Source: Pedobacter ginsenosidimutans
GTDB lineage: Bacteria > Bacteroidota > Bacteroidia > Sphingobacteriales > Sphingobacteriaceae
NCBI RefSeq assembly: GCF_001442625.1
Contig: NZ_LMZQ01000004.1
Coordinates: forward strand, 62,001 to 126,000
Direction of reading: 5' to 3'
Length of the DNA: 64,000 nucleotides
Every line of letters starts with the position of its first letter. The stretch's first letter is position 1. The notes beneath the pieces were generated by a model, which worked only from the letters and a program-made list of their open reading frames with translations, was not told the origin of the DNA and did no database searches. Of this stretch, positions 53,463-62,239 are shown in pieces. Position numbers and translations under genes: made by a program.

Positions 53463-55346
53463 TTATTTCTTACCTAGATTTTCTTGTAAAAATTCTTCTA
53501 ACGCTTTGTACAGAGCCGTTCTACTCTGTTGACGTACTATAGGGTTTGGACCTTCTTCCTTTTCGATATAGGTAACCTGAACATTCCTTTTTTTCAGCTC
53601 TTTGATAAACTGAACACCTTCTGCTACATTAACACGTGGATCTTTAGGATTCTGTGCTATAAAAACAGGCGATTTAAACCGATCGGCATGGAAAACAGGC
53701 GATGCAAACCGCATATAATCGGTATCGGTTACCGGATTGCCAACAATTTCATAATACATCTGCAAATTCGCTTTTAAAAACGGCGGGATGGTTTTCAGGT
53801 AACTAAACAAATTGATTACTCCTGAATTTGATCCACCACATTTATAAAGATCGGGATTTTTATACAAACAATTTAATGCGATATAACCACCAAAACCATT
53901 GCCATAAATGGCGATTTTTTTAGGATTGGCAATTTTTTGCGCGATCAACCATTTTACACCATCATTAACGTCTTCCTGGATTTTATCGCTCCACTGCTTA
54001 AAACCAGCAGCATAAAAAGATTTACCATAGCCGGTAGATCCACGATAGTTTACCTGCAAAACAGCATAACCACGGTTAGCCAAGAATTGAACTTCTGCAT
54101 TATAGCCCCAACTATTTCGCCCTGCAGGGCCATTATGCGGCAGCACCACTACAGGTAAATTAACAGGCTTTTTATTTTTGGGTAAAGTTAAATAACCGTT
54201 AATGGTTAAATTATCTGAGCTTTTAAAAGAGATTGGTTTCATGGCACTCATATCGCCCTGTTTAATAGATGGGCTAATATCAGTTAGTTTTTTAAGTTTG
54301 TTCTCGCTAACGGTATAGAGATAATAAGAACCCGGATTTTTATCGGTAAATGTTCTTACCACAAAAACCTTATCCATTTTATCTTTATCCATAATCTTCC
54401 ATTCAGTACCTGGCAAAAGCCGATCTATTTTGGAATAGGTAATCTTCGTACTGTCATCAAGGTAATATTTTTCCTTTTTCCAGGTTTCGCAGGTTACAAA
54501 GAGCATTTTCTTTTGTGGTCGCGAATATTTTGCATCTACTACATTTAAGGTATCATTTGCAAAAAGCACCTGTTTTTCTTTGCCTGTTTTTAAATCGAGT
54601 GCCACTAGTGCATTCTTATCCCTATTTACGTTAGAAATGACATAAAGTATATTGGGTTGGCTTTCTGAGAAGGCAACTGGCTGCAAAGTGGTTTCGAAAT
54701 TGTTTGTAATTACCGGAGCAAAGGCCTGGTTTTCGTTTTCCCGGTACATTAAGGTTTCGTTCACTCCATCGCTCGCTACAGCAATTTTCAACACCCCTCT
54801 GTTATCCGTCATCCATTCGGTGATATTGCCAGGGTTTTTAGCTGCAATATCCATTTTACCATTCCGAACATTTAAGCGGTAAACATCGAAAACTGTCGAA
54901 TCGCGTTTATTGGATGCAACAATAATGTATTTATCATCAATTAACTGATCTTCTATTACCCTTAACCTGTTTTTCTCATTTGCACTCAGCTGAACCTGCT
55001 TGCTCCCATCTTTATTGATCACGAAAATATCCGATTTGCGCTCTTTAGATTCATCTTCAGTATAATAAATCAACTCATTATTGCTGGTCCAGAAATGAAA
55101 ACTGATATTCTTCCCATTCAAATGGGTTAACTGAAGACTATTTCCCGTAGCAAGATCTTCAACAAAAAGATCAAGCTTTTTATCATGAAGCTTTAAGTAA
55201 GAAAGACTTTTCCCGTCTGGAGAAATGCGATAATAGGCTTTATCCTGCGTTTTAAAGAAATCGTCCACAGGAATAGTATCATTGTTAGTGCCTTTACAGG
55301 CCAAGATCAATGCAACCATTAACAATAGAAAAATCTTTTTTAGCAT
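53463..55346 (-). CDS. S9 peptidase-like lipoprotein lacking catalytic Ser and His (pseudoenzyme)
   Basis: 627 residues. Lipobox LILACK (Cys17). Residues about 35-360 form a beta propeller (ISPDGKSLSYLKL and IFVINKDGSKQ), and 370-627 an alpha/beta-hydrolase fold (VVVLPHNGPAGRNSWGYN, LQVNYRGSTGYGKSFYAAG). The serine elbow expected as GxSxGG is YGNGFGG: the nucleophile position is Gly484. Asp569 is kept (NPKDPRVN), but the usual EGH is EEGP (Pro600). Both changes were read from the DNA. It therefore cannot act as a normal serine peptidase. Its gene is the first of the histidine kinase operon (gap of 3 bases), which suggests a sensing partner. Confidence 0.88.
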   Translation of the reverse strand: MLKKIFLLLMVALILACKGTNNDTIPVDDFFKTQDKAYYRISPDGKSLSYLKLHDKKLDLFVEDLATGNSLQLTHLNGKNISFHFWTSNNELIYYTEDESKERKSDIFVINKDGSKQVQLSANEKNRLRVIEDQLIDDKYIIVASNKRDSTVFDVYRLNVRNGKMDIAAKNPGNITEWMTDNRGVLKIAVASDGVNETLMYRENENQAFAPVITNNFETTLQPVAFSESQPNILYVISNVNRDKNALVALDLKTGKEKQVLFANDTLNVVDAKYSRPQKKMLFVTCETWKKEKYYLDDSTKITYSKIDRLLPGTEWKIMDKDKMDKVFVVRTFTDKNPGSYYLYTVSENKLKKLTDISPSIKQGDMSAMKPISFKSSDNLTINGYLTLPKNKKPVNLPVVVLPHNGPAGRNSWGYNAEVQFLANRGYAVLQVNYRGSTGYGKSFYAAGFKQWSDKIQEDVNDGVKWLIAQKIANPKKIAIYGNGFGGYIALNCLYKNPDLYKCGGSNSGVINLFSYLKTIPPFLKANLQMYYEIVGNPVTDTDYMRFASPVFHADRFKSPVFIAQNPKDPRVNVAEGVQFIKELKKRNVQVTYIEKEEGPNPIVRQQSRTALYKALEEFLQENLGKK

Positions 55347-55574
55347 AAATAAATCCTTTACGGGATGACAAAAATAAGTATCATAACAACTTAACTGCGA
55401 TTTACACCAACAATGTTACTTATGCAATCAATAATAAGTCGTGGTTCAATTTAGTATTTATAAAATACCTACAAAATAAAATACAGGTAACATTTAAAAT
55501 ACGTTTAATATCAATTGATGCTTTAGCTAAAGATGTATTAAAATGTTACATTTAAAACTTATAATTTAGGGTTT

Positions 55575-57398
55575 ATGAACCGCTTGCTTTTCATCATATT
55601 CTTATTTCTATCTCTTGGGGTCAATGCACAAATCTTCCGTCCCAATCAACAGATTGCACCTGATGAAAGTAGCCTGGCCATTCAATACTATAATGATGGA
55701 GATTATGAAAAAGCAGTTGTGCTACTGGAAAAACTTTATGCCATACCCAATAATGAAGCCTATTTCGATATTTACTTTAATACATTGGTAAAATTAAAGC
55801 GTTATGATGTTGCGGAGAAAGTGGTTAAAAGAGAAATAAAAAAAAATCCTCAAGGCGATGTTTATCCAATAGCATTGGGCAAACTTTATCAAGAGAAGGG
55901 CGATGTACAAGCAGCCAACAAGATTTTTACCGATGTAATTAATAAACTTCCGAAAGATGAATTTAAGATCAGGAATTTAGCTAATAGTTTTTATCGTTTT
56001 GAAAATTATGAATTTGCGGTTCAAACTTTTAAGCAGGGCAGAAAACTGTTGGGCAACGATCAGCTATTTGTCTTTGAGCTATTGAACATTTACCGCTTTA
56101 AAAAGGATAAAGCCATGCTCATGCAAGAGTACCTTGATGCCATGGGTACCATGCCTCAGCTTTTACCGCAGGCTGAAGCCGTACTGGCTTCTATTTTTGA
56201 AGATAAAAACGATTATCAAACTTTTCAGACGGCCATTTTAAAAAAGATACAGAAAGAACCTGATGCCGAAATTTATATTCAGTTACTAACCTGGAACTAT
56301 ATTCAACAACAGGAATTCGATATGGCCCTGCGCCAGCTAATTGCATACGATAAACGCACCAAAGCTGATGGTGGGACCTTATTTAATGCTATTTATACAT
56401 TTGTTGACAATGGTGCATACGAAACAGCGATTAAAGCCTACGATTACCTATTAACTAAAGGAAAGGATAACCAGTATTATCTTCCTTCAAAAATAGAAAT
56501 GCTGAATACCAAGTATAACCTTCGTACCAACGGAAAATATACAGTAGCTGACCTTGATCTGTTAGCGAAAGATTATCAGTCCCTACTGGATGAAAACGGC
56601 AAAAACAGAAATACACTTTTCGCGATAAAAAAACTCGCAAACTTGCAGGCTTATTATTTAAATCAACCCAGCAGTGCAGAAAAAGAACTGGAAGAAGCAA
56701 TAAAAATGCCTGGCATTAACGATCAGGAGTTAGGCCAGTTAAAACTCGATTTAGGCGATATTTACATTTTAACCAACCAACCCTGGGAAGCTTTTTTAGT
56801 GTACGAGCAAGTGAGCAAACAATTTGAAGGACAACCCGTAGGAAATGAGGCACGTTTCAGGAGTGCTAAACTTTCCTTTTATCAGGGTAATTTCGAATAC
56901 AGCAATGGCCAATGCCTGGTTTTAAAGGCCGCAACTTCACAACTCATTGCAAATGATGCGCTGAACCTGAGTTTACTGATTAACGATAATATTCAAACCC
57001 CTGCGGATAGCAACGCACTAAAAATGTATGCCGATGCAGAGATGCTTTTATTCAGAAACCTCCCTGAGCGTGCACTTAAAAAAATGGACAGTATTGCGAT
57101 AGCCTTTCCACAAAATAGCCTAACCGACGCTATAATGATGAGTAAAGCAAGAATTTTCATCAAAGCAAACGATTTCCAAAAAGCAGCTGATATCCTAAAA
57201 AAAGTAACTGAAGATTTTAAAGATGGGATTTGGACAGATGATGCACTTTTTACATTGGGCGATCTTTATGAAAAGAAATTAAACGACATTACGCAGGCCA
57301 AAATCTATTTCCAGAAACTGATTACCGATTACCCGGGGAGCATGTTCAGTGCCGAAGCCAGGAAAAGGTTTAGAAATTTACGCGGAGATGGGGTTTGA
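55575..57398 (+). CDS. Secreted TPR repeat protein
   Basis: 607 residues with a signal peptide ending near GVNAQ. The rest is a long row of TPR-type helix pairs, for example SSLAIQYYNDGDYEKAVVLLEKLYA, YPIALGKLYQEKGDVQAANKIF and DALFTLGDLYEKKLNDITQAKIYFQKLI. Likely a periplasmic scaffold. The 228 bases upstream to the divergent S9-like gene are AT-rich and hold no clear element. It could be a part of an envelope machine, but no family is recognised. Confidence 0.82.
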   Translation: MNRLLFIIFLFLSLGVNAQIFRPNQQIAPDESSLAIQYYNDGDYEKAVVLLEKLYAIPNNEAYFDIYFNTLVKLKRYDVAEKVVKREIKKNPQGDVYPIALGKLYQEKGDVQAANKIFTDVINKLPKDEFKIRNLANSFYRFENYEFAVQTFKQGRKLLGNDQLFVFELLNIYRFKKDKAMLMQEYLDAMGTMPQLLPQAEAVLASIFEDKNDYQTFQTAILKKIQKEPDAEIYIQLLTWNYIQQQEFDMALRQLIAYDKRTKADGGTLFNAIYTFVDNGAYETAIKAYDYLLTKGKDNQYYLPSKIEMLNTKYNLRTNGKYTVADLDLLAKDYQSLLDENGKNRNTLFAIKKLANLQAYYLNQPSSAEKELEEAIKMPGINDQELGQLKLDLGDIYILTNQPWEAFLVYEQVSKQFEGQPVGNEARFRSAKLSFYQGNFEYSNGQCLVLKAATSQLIANDALNLSLLINDNIQTPADSNALKMYADAEMLLFRNLPERALKKMDSIAIAFPQNSLTDAIMMSKARIFIKANDFQKAADILKKVTEDFKDGIWTDDALFTLGDLYEKKLNDITQAKIYFQKLITDYPGSMFSAEARKRFRNLRGDGV

Positions 57399-57474
57399 TT
57401 AGTTCAATGGTTCATTAGTCATTAGTTCATTCGTAATGGTTAATCGGTTAATTGATGCTAAACGCCAAACCAAT

Positions 57475-58032
57475 CTACCGTTTCCAGTCCCAAACCACAA
57501 CATTCCATTCTACAGCGCTGTTATCGGTATAAGTATGAACAACCTCAAAACCAATACGTTTATGTGCATTCATAGATCGTAAATTGATGCTTGCAATTTC
57601 GGTGATTGCGAAATCGTATTTAAACTTAAAATAGTCTTTATAAGCGCGATAACATTGATCGAACAAACCTTTACCTCGATAAGCCTGACTAACGCAAACC
57701 TGCCCTACAACAATATAGGAATAAGAAGAAACGGATTTACCTTGATATTGGATGTGATCGAAACTTTCGTACATTTCAACCAGTCTTGGGATATCATTTT
57801 TAGAATCATCGGTCATTGCTAACACATAAGCTACAACCAATTCTCCATCTTTTGCAATAATGTTGGGTTCGTACCGATGCATCTTTTCCAGATCATCAAG
57901 AGAATGCGAAACGGTAACAAAGCCTTCTTCTTTTATTTGTTCGGGAGTTAAATCTTTCTTTAAGTTTTGCTTTTGAAGCTTAAGAATCCCTTCAAGTTCC
58001 TTAGTGGTAGACGAATTGGTAATGGTAATCAT
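57475..58032 (-). CDS. GNAT family N-acetyltransferase
   Basis: 185 residues from the ATG at 58032 (MITITNSSTTKELEGIL). The in-frame ATG at 58098 would overlap the next gene and add 22 residues not typical for GNAT. The acetyl-CoA binding block is VGQVCVSQAYRGKGLFDQCYRAYK (RGKG), and the end NLRSMNAHKRIGFEVVHTYTD is typical. Substrate unknown. The 76 bases beyond its stop, up to the TPR gene, hold repeated words TTAGTTCA and CATTAG. Confidence 0.88.
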   Translation of the reverse strand: MITITNSSTTKELEGILKLQKQNLKKDLTPEQIKEEGFVTVSHSLDDLEKMHRYEPNIIAKDGELVVAYVLAMTDDSKNDIPRLVEMYESFDHIQYQGKSVSSYSYIVVGQVCVSQAYRGKGLFDQCYRAYKDYFKFKYDFAITEIASINLRSMNAHKRIGFEVVHTYTDNSAVEWNVVVWDWKR

Positions 58033-58049
58033 TTCTGGATCCAGATGGT

Positions 58050-58313
58050 TTAGGCATCTAATGCAATAATAGTTAAGGTTAGCAACAAAATGAAGCAAAT
58101 TCCTGATAAAATTAAGATCCTCGCACCGTGTTGTCTATCGGTTAGCGAATAAGAGAAAACTTTCTCACCCGTACTCAATTTCCTTTTTTTCTTCATTAAA
58201 TCCCAACCAATCACCAGCCCCAAAATACCGCCGAAAATTGCAGTTAGGTAACCAGTATAAATATAATTACGAGTGGAATTGTCTATTTTTTGAGAGTCGT
58301 TAGTTCGTATCAT
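58050..58313 (-). CDS. Small two-helix membrane protein
   Basis: 87 residues from the ATG at 58313 (MIRTND). Two membrane helices, YTGYLTAIFGGILGLVIGWDLM and ILILSGICFILLLTLTIIAL, with the cytoplasmic KKKRKLSTGEKVFSYSLTDRQHGAR between them. The pattern is that of a widespread but unnamed family in this phylum. An ATG at 58325 is an alternative start. It precedes the GNAT gene by 17 bases on the same strand. Confidence 0.68.
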   Translation of the reverse strand: MIRTNDSQKIDNSTRNYIYTGYLTAIFGGILGLVIGWDLMKKKRKLSTGEKVFSYSLTDRQHGARILILSGICFILLLTLTIIALDA

Positions 58314-58409
58314 GCTTAAAAACAATGGGAATCGTCAAATTTAACAGATTGACACCACTTTAAAGAATAAAATCCATTATCACCAATTTTTTAACATTTA
58401 TATATTATT

Positions 58410-58417
58410 TACCTTTG
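58410..58417 (+). promoter_or_regulatory. Candidate -7 promoter box of the DUF4286 gene (TACCTTTG)
   Basis: Exact TAnnTTTG match with only 4 bases between it and the ATG at 58422, suggesting a nearly leaderless message, similar to hemW. Confidence 0.5.
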
Positions 58418-58421
58418 TACC

Positions 58422-58733
58422 ATGTTTTTATATAATGTTACGCTCATCCTTGATGATGCAGCAGCCGAAGAGTGGTTACAGTGGATGCAAGATGTTCATA
58501 TACCTGAAGTGATGGCTACGGGTATGTTTATCTCCAACCGTTTATTAAAGGTTGTAGATTCACCGAACGAAGGGGTAACCTATTGCGCACAGTACGTTGC
58601 CGAAACATTAGATCATTACAATAAATACCAGGAAGTATTTGCGCCTGCTTTACAGGCTGAACTAAACGAAAGGTACAAAAACCGCTTTGTGGCTTATCGT
58701 ACCTTAATGGAATTTGTACCTCCAACCTCCTAA
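58422..58733 (+). CDS. DUF4286 family protein
   Basis: 103 residues. The motif MFLYNVTLILDDAAAEEWLQWMQDVHIPEVMATGMF with FAPALQAELNERYKNRFVAYRTLMEFV at the end is diagnostic for DUF4286, a ferredoxin-like fold of unknown role. No signal peptide. The stop codon is inside an inverted repeat that separates it from the convergent MazG-like gene. Confidence 0.88.
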   Translation: MFLYNVTLILDDAAAEEWLQWMQDVHIPEVMATGMFISNRLLKVVDSPNEGVTYCAQYVAETLDHYNKYQEVFAPALQAELNERYKNRFVAYRTLMEFVPPTS

Positions 58734-58773
58734 AGGGGGCTTAAACCATTAAAAATCTAAAGTCCCCTTTAGG
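58729..58773. terminator. Inverted repeat / probable bidirectional terminator
   Basis: CCTAAAGGGGGCTT (58729-58742) pairs with AAGTCCCCTTTAGG (58760-58773) over 14 positions with one G-T wobble. The left arm contains the DUF4286 stop codon. A second phrase AGGGGATTTAGGGG follows. No strong T tract, so it may be a word repeat that happens to block transcription. Confidence 0.55.
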
Positions 58774-58777
58774 GGAT

Positions 58778-59107
58778 TTAGGGGTTTAGCTTCTCATTAT
58801 TCTTATGCCTATCTGCATCGCGGATGCTCTTTTTCTCCAGGTTTTTTTCTAAAGCGTCAGTTAAGTTTATACCCGTTTGATTAGCCAGACAGATTAAAAC
58901 GAACATTACATCGGCCATTTCATCGGCGAGGTTTACCTCTTCGTCGCTTTTTTTAAACGACTGCTCTCCATACTTACGCGCCATAATCCGTGCAACTTCT
59001 CCAACTTCTTCCATCAAAATGGCAGTATTGGTGAGTTCGTTAAAATAGCGGATGCCTGTGGTTTTAATCCAACGGTCTACGGTTTCCTGTGCTTCGTTAA
59101 TGGTCAT
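58778..59107 (-). CDS. MazG-like nucleotide pyrophosphohydrolase
   Basis: 109 residues with EEVGEVARIMARKYGEQS and DEMADVMFVLICLANQTGI (the ExxE...ExxD metal site of MazG/dCTPase-like enzymes). It hydrolyses NTP or dNTP to the monophosphate. It overlaps the upstream GT39 gene by 11 bases. The C-terminus DALEKNLEKKSIRDADRHKN is typical. Confidence 0.9.
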   Translation of the reverse strand: MTINEAQETVDRWIKTTGIRYFNELTNTAILMEEVGEVARIMARKYGEQSFKKSDEEVNLADEMADVMFVLICLANQTGINLTDALEKNLEKKSIRDADRHKNNEKLNP

Positions 59108-60638
59108 GTTTTTCTTCTTCTATTTCTGATTTTATGATGCTATTCACATCAATATTAGCATCTTCAAGCAAAAACACACCTGCGCCTTCTTCTCTCGCGT
59201 AAGGTGTTTTTATCTCTCCAATTTTAGTAATCCTGGCAAAATAGGGCTGCTCTCTCTTGCGCTGTGGATCTTCATCGTTCCACCAAGTGATCATAATTAA
59301 ATCCTTGATCGGTTTATCTATTTTAAACCAATAAAGATAATCAGCATTATACGATACAGCATTTATATTTTTATATTTTGAATAATAGTTAATCGCACCA
59401 GCTTGTCCATAATTATCGGCACGTACCAATACGGTAGATTTATCTTTAACCATTCCGTAAGCGGAATCAACAAGTGCTGCCAATTCCTTCCAGCCTTGCA
59501 TATCGGCATAATCTTGTGGCAACTGGTGGTTTTTACCGTCCTCCCATCGCAAGGCACCTACCCGTTCAAATCTTTTATGATGTGCAACAATTTCATCAGG
59601 ACTATAAACTGGCATGATAAGCGGTATCAAATAAATGAACGAGCCAATATTAAAGGCAAACAGTAATCCCGTCAGTACATATTTCTTAGCTAAAACCCTA
59701 CTTAAATAATGGGCTCCAAAAGCCAATAAAACAGGGTACAAACCTAATGCATAATAATCTTTTGCCTTAAAATAGCTAAATACAATAAGTGTAAACAGGT
59801 AGGTGAGAATAATCCATCTGTATTTGCTAAAATCCTTATAAAAAATCAGGCTGCCGATGCCTGCTAAAAGAATAAAGATTGAACTGATAAAAAAGAGAAA
59901 TTGTCCGATAAAAAAATCAATCCGGTTTACATGAACCAATTGCGTTGCCTGTAAAAGTTTCATGTGGGCGAGCACCGGAAAGTGATTGTTAATCTGCCAG
60001 ATTACATTGGGCGAAATGATTAAAAGCGCCAGTAAAATGGCCAGATAAAGATGTTTATCAGTAAATATTTTTCGTTTTGAAGTAATGAGTATAGCTGGTA
60101 GTAAACCAATTATGAGAAAAAGGATGTTGTACTTATTTAAAAAACCTAAGGCCACAAAAATGGCAAAGGCATACAGATATCTGGCTTCGTTTTTATCAAA
60201 ATATTTTAACAGATAATAGAATATAGCTGTCCACGCCAAAACATCGAAAGAATTAGGCTGGTAAAGGGTATTTAGCCTTAGCATAGCAGAACACAGGCAG
60301 GCTACAGCAACCAGGCATTTGGCCAATAGGTTACCCTTCAAAAAACCGACAATTTTCCAGCAGTAAAATATAGTGAGGGCACCTAATAATGCAGGAACAA
60401 GCTTTACCACGAAATATCCATTGCCAAAAGCTTTAATAAGCCATGAAAATAGAGAGGTTAACGGCGGAACTGATGTGAAACCCGCAGCGAGGTGGTTCGC
60501 CTGATCTAAATGCAGAAATTCATCACGGTGCAATTCGTAAACTGAATTGACCAATACAAAAGATAACACTAACTTTAAAATCAAAAAAAACACAAGACAA
60601 CCGTACTCCGCTAGCCGGTTCGGATTTTTATCCTCCAT
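59097..60638 (-). CDS. Family 39-type membrane glycosyltransferase (ArnT/PMT-like)
   Basis: 513 residues. About ten membrane helices. The first loop has the catalytic acid motif LHRDEFLHLDQANHLAAGFTSVPPLTSLFSWL. A soluble C-terminal domain follows (about residues 340-490; LVRADNYGQAGAINYYSKYKNINAVSY). PMT_2 enzymes transfer sugar from a polyprenyl phosphate donor to protein or lipid on the outer face of the membrane. Coupled to the MazG-like gene by an overlap of 11 bases. Confidence 0.9.
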   Translation of the reverse strand: MEDKNPNRLAEYGCLVFFLILKLVLSFVLVNSVYELHRDEFLHLDQANHLAAGFTSVPPLTSLFSWLIKAFGNGYFVVKLVPALLGALTIFYCWKIVGFLKGNLLAKCLVAVACLCSAMLRLNTLYQPNSFDVLAWTAIFYYLLKYFDKNEARYLYAFAIFVALGFLNKYNILFLIIGLLPAILITSKRKIFTDKHLYLAILLALLIISPNVIWQINNHFPVLAHMKLLQATQLVHVNRIDFFIGQFLFFISSIFILLAGIGSLIFYKDFSKYRWIILTYLFTLIVFSYFKAKDYYALGLYPVLLAFGAHYLSRVLAKKYVLTGLLFAFNIGSFIYLIPLIMPVYSPDEIVAHHKRFERVGALRWEDGKNHQLPQDYADMQGWKELAALVDSAYGMVKDKSTVLVRADNYGQAGAINYYSKYKNINAVSYNADYLYWFKIDKPIKDLIMITWWNDEDPQRKREQPYFARITKIGEIKTPYAREEGAGVFLLEDANIDVNSIIKSEIEEEKHDH

Positions 60639-60730
60639 ATTAGTTTAGGTTAAAAGTTTGGAATAAATTAATATTGTTTTTTTGACAATTTAAGACTTAA
60701 TAAGTTACGCCGCTACTGTTTAAATTTTAA

Positions 60731-61183
60731 TTATTCCTTATCTTTTGTATCAATCAAAATCGTAACTGGTCCATCGTTTAAAAGTGCGATTTTCATATCA
60801 GCACCAAAAATTCCGGTTTTTACTTTTTTACCCGATAAAGCAGATAGTTTTTCGATCATTTTCTCGTAAAGGGGAATGGCCACATCTGGTCGTGCTGCTC
60901 TGGTAAAACCTGGACGGTTTCCTTTTTTGGTAGATGCAAATAAGGTAAACTGGCTGATCAATAAAATATCTCCACCCACATCGGCAAGTGCTTTATTCAT
61001 CATTCCGTTTTCGTCTCCAAAAACACGCATACCAATAATTTTCTGTGCTAACCAATCCAAATCCTCTAATGCATCGGCGTCTTCTATGCCTAACAACACT
61101 AGGAATCCGGTATCAATCGCTCCCGTTACCTCACCATCAACTGTGCAACTTGCCTGTGTAACTCTTTGTAAAACTGCTCGCAT
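60731..61183 (-). CDS. dtd: D-aminoacyl-tRNA deacylase
   Basis: 150 residues. The start MRAVLQRVTQASCTVDGEVTG, the active-site block SQFTLFASTKKGNRPGFTRAA and the cross-subunit GPVTILIDT motif are all present. It removes D-amino acids (and glycine from tRNA-Ala) and forms a dimer. Divergent from the lipoprotein gene, with 30 bases between start codons. Confidence 0.95.
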   Translation of the reverse strand: MRAVLQRVTQASCTVDGEVTGAIDTGFLVLLGIEDADALEDLDWLAQKIIGMRVFGDENGMMNKALADVGGDILLISQFTLFASTKKGNRPGFTRAARPDVAIPLYEKMIEKLSALSGKKVKTGIFGADMKIALLNDGPVTILIDTKDKE

Positions 61184-61213
61184 TTTATACTACTTTTGCT
61201 CAATAAAATTGAT

Positions 61214-62239
61214 ATGCGCAAGATAAGTATTTTAGTGATTTCTGTGTTTCTCTTCCTTGGTTGTAGGCAAAAATCAACCGTTCACCCTACTTTTTATTAT
61301 TGGAAAACGGATTATCAGAACAAAAAGGAAGAAACCGGTTATCTTGATCAATTTAAATCTAAATCTTTGTACGTGCGGATTATGGATGTAGATTTTAATC
61401 CAGATCTGCAGCTACCAGTACCCATTTCGCCGATTAAATTTTCGGATCCCCTACCTAAACAGATCGACATTATCCCCGTTGTGTTTATCGTTAACGAGGT
61501 TTTTAACAAGATTGACACCATGCAAACAGCGGTTATGGCCGATCGAATTGTCAAATTTGTAGCCGCAAAGGTAAAACAGGCCGGAAAGCAAAATTATGCG
61601 GAATTACAGATTGATTGTGATTGGACCAAAGGCACCAGAAACAGGTATTTTAAATTCCTCGAACAATTAAAGGCGAATCCGCTTTTAAAGGGAAAAACCA
61701 TTTCGGTAACCTTGCGGTTGCATCAGGTTAAAAACATCGTATCAAGCGGCGTACCTCCTGTAGAAAAGGCCATGTTAATGTGTTACAATATGGGTAACCT
61801 GCGCAAATATGGTGAGCAGAACTCTATATTGGATCAACACGAAATGGATCTTTACTTAAAAGATTTCCTGGAACAATATCCCTTATCACTTGATGTGGCC
61901 TTACCGATTTTTGAATGGGCGGTGGTATTCAGGAACGGGCAATATGCGGGCATCTCCAAAAGAATCAGCAAAATCCAGATCGGGGATAAAAAACTTTTTA
62001 AACAGAGGGGAAATTCCATTCTTTATGATCTTTTGGTTGATTATCCTGCAGCCGGGTTAAAAAAAGGAGATGTGGTAAGGTGGGAAGATATTTCCACTAA
62101 AGATTTACTTGTTACATCCAAATTTTTATCACGATATTTAAGTCCTAGAGAACGAAACCTCGTTTTTTACCATTTAGACACCGACCTTTTAAAACATTTC
62201 ACCGATGAAGATTTTCAAAAAGTTATCGCTAATTTTTAG
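61214..62239 (+). CDS. Lipoprotein with a probable TIM-barrel (DUF3142-like) fold
   Basis: 341 residues from the ATG at 61214 (MRKISILVISVFLFLGCRQ); an in-frame ATG at 61196 adds six. Lipobox FLFLGC. The run of YVRIMDVDFN, IDIIPVVFIVNEVF, YAELQIDCDWTKGTRNRYFKFLEQL, ISVTLRLHQVK and VEKAMLMCYNMGNLR looks like the strand order of a barrel of the DUF3142 type, by visual comparison. The next gene begins inside its last 35 bases, in another frame. Confidence 0.75.
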   Translation: MRKISILVISVFLFLGCRQKSTVHPTFYYWKTDYQNKKEETGYLDQFKSKSLYVRIMDVDFNPDLQLPVPISPIKFSDPLPKQIDIIPVVFIVNEVFNKIDTMQTAVMADRIVKFVAAKVKQAGKQNYAELQIDCDWTKGTRNRYFKFLEQLKANPLLKGKTISVTLRLHQVKNIVSSGVPPVEKAMLMCYNMGNLRKYGEQNSILDQHEMDLYLKDFLEQYPLSLDVALPIFEWAVVFRNGQYAGISKRISKIQIGDKKLFKQRGNSILYDLLVDYPAAGLKKGDVVRWEDISTKDLLVTSKFLSRYLSPRERNLVFYHLDTDLLKHFTDEDFQKVIANF

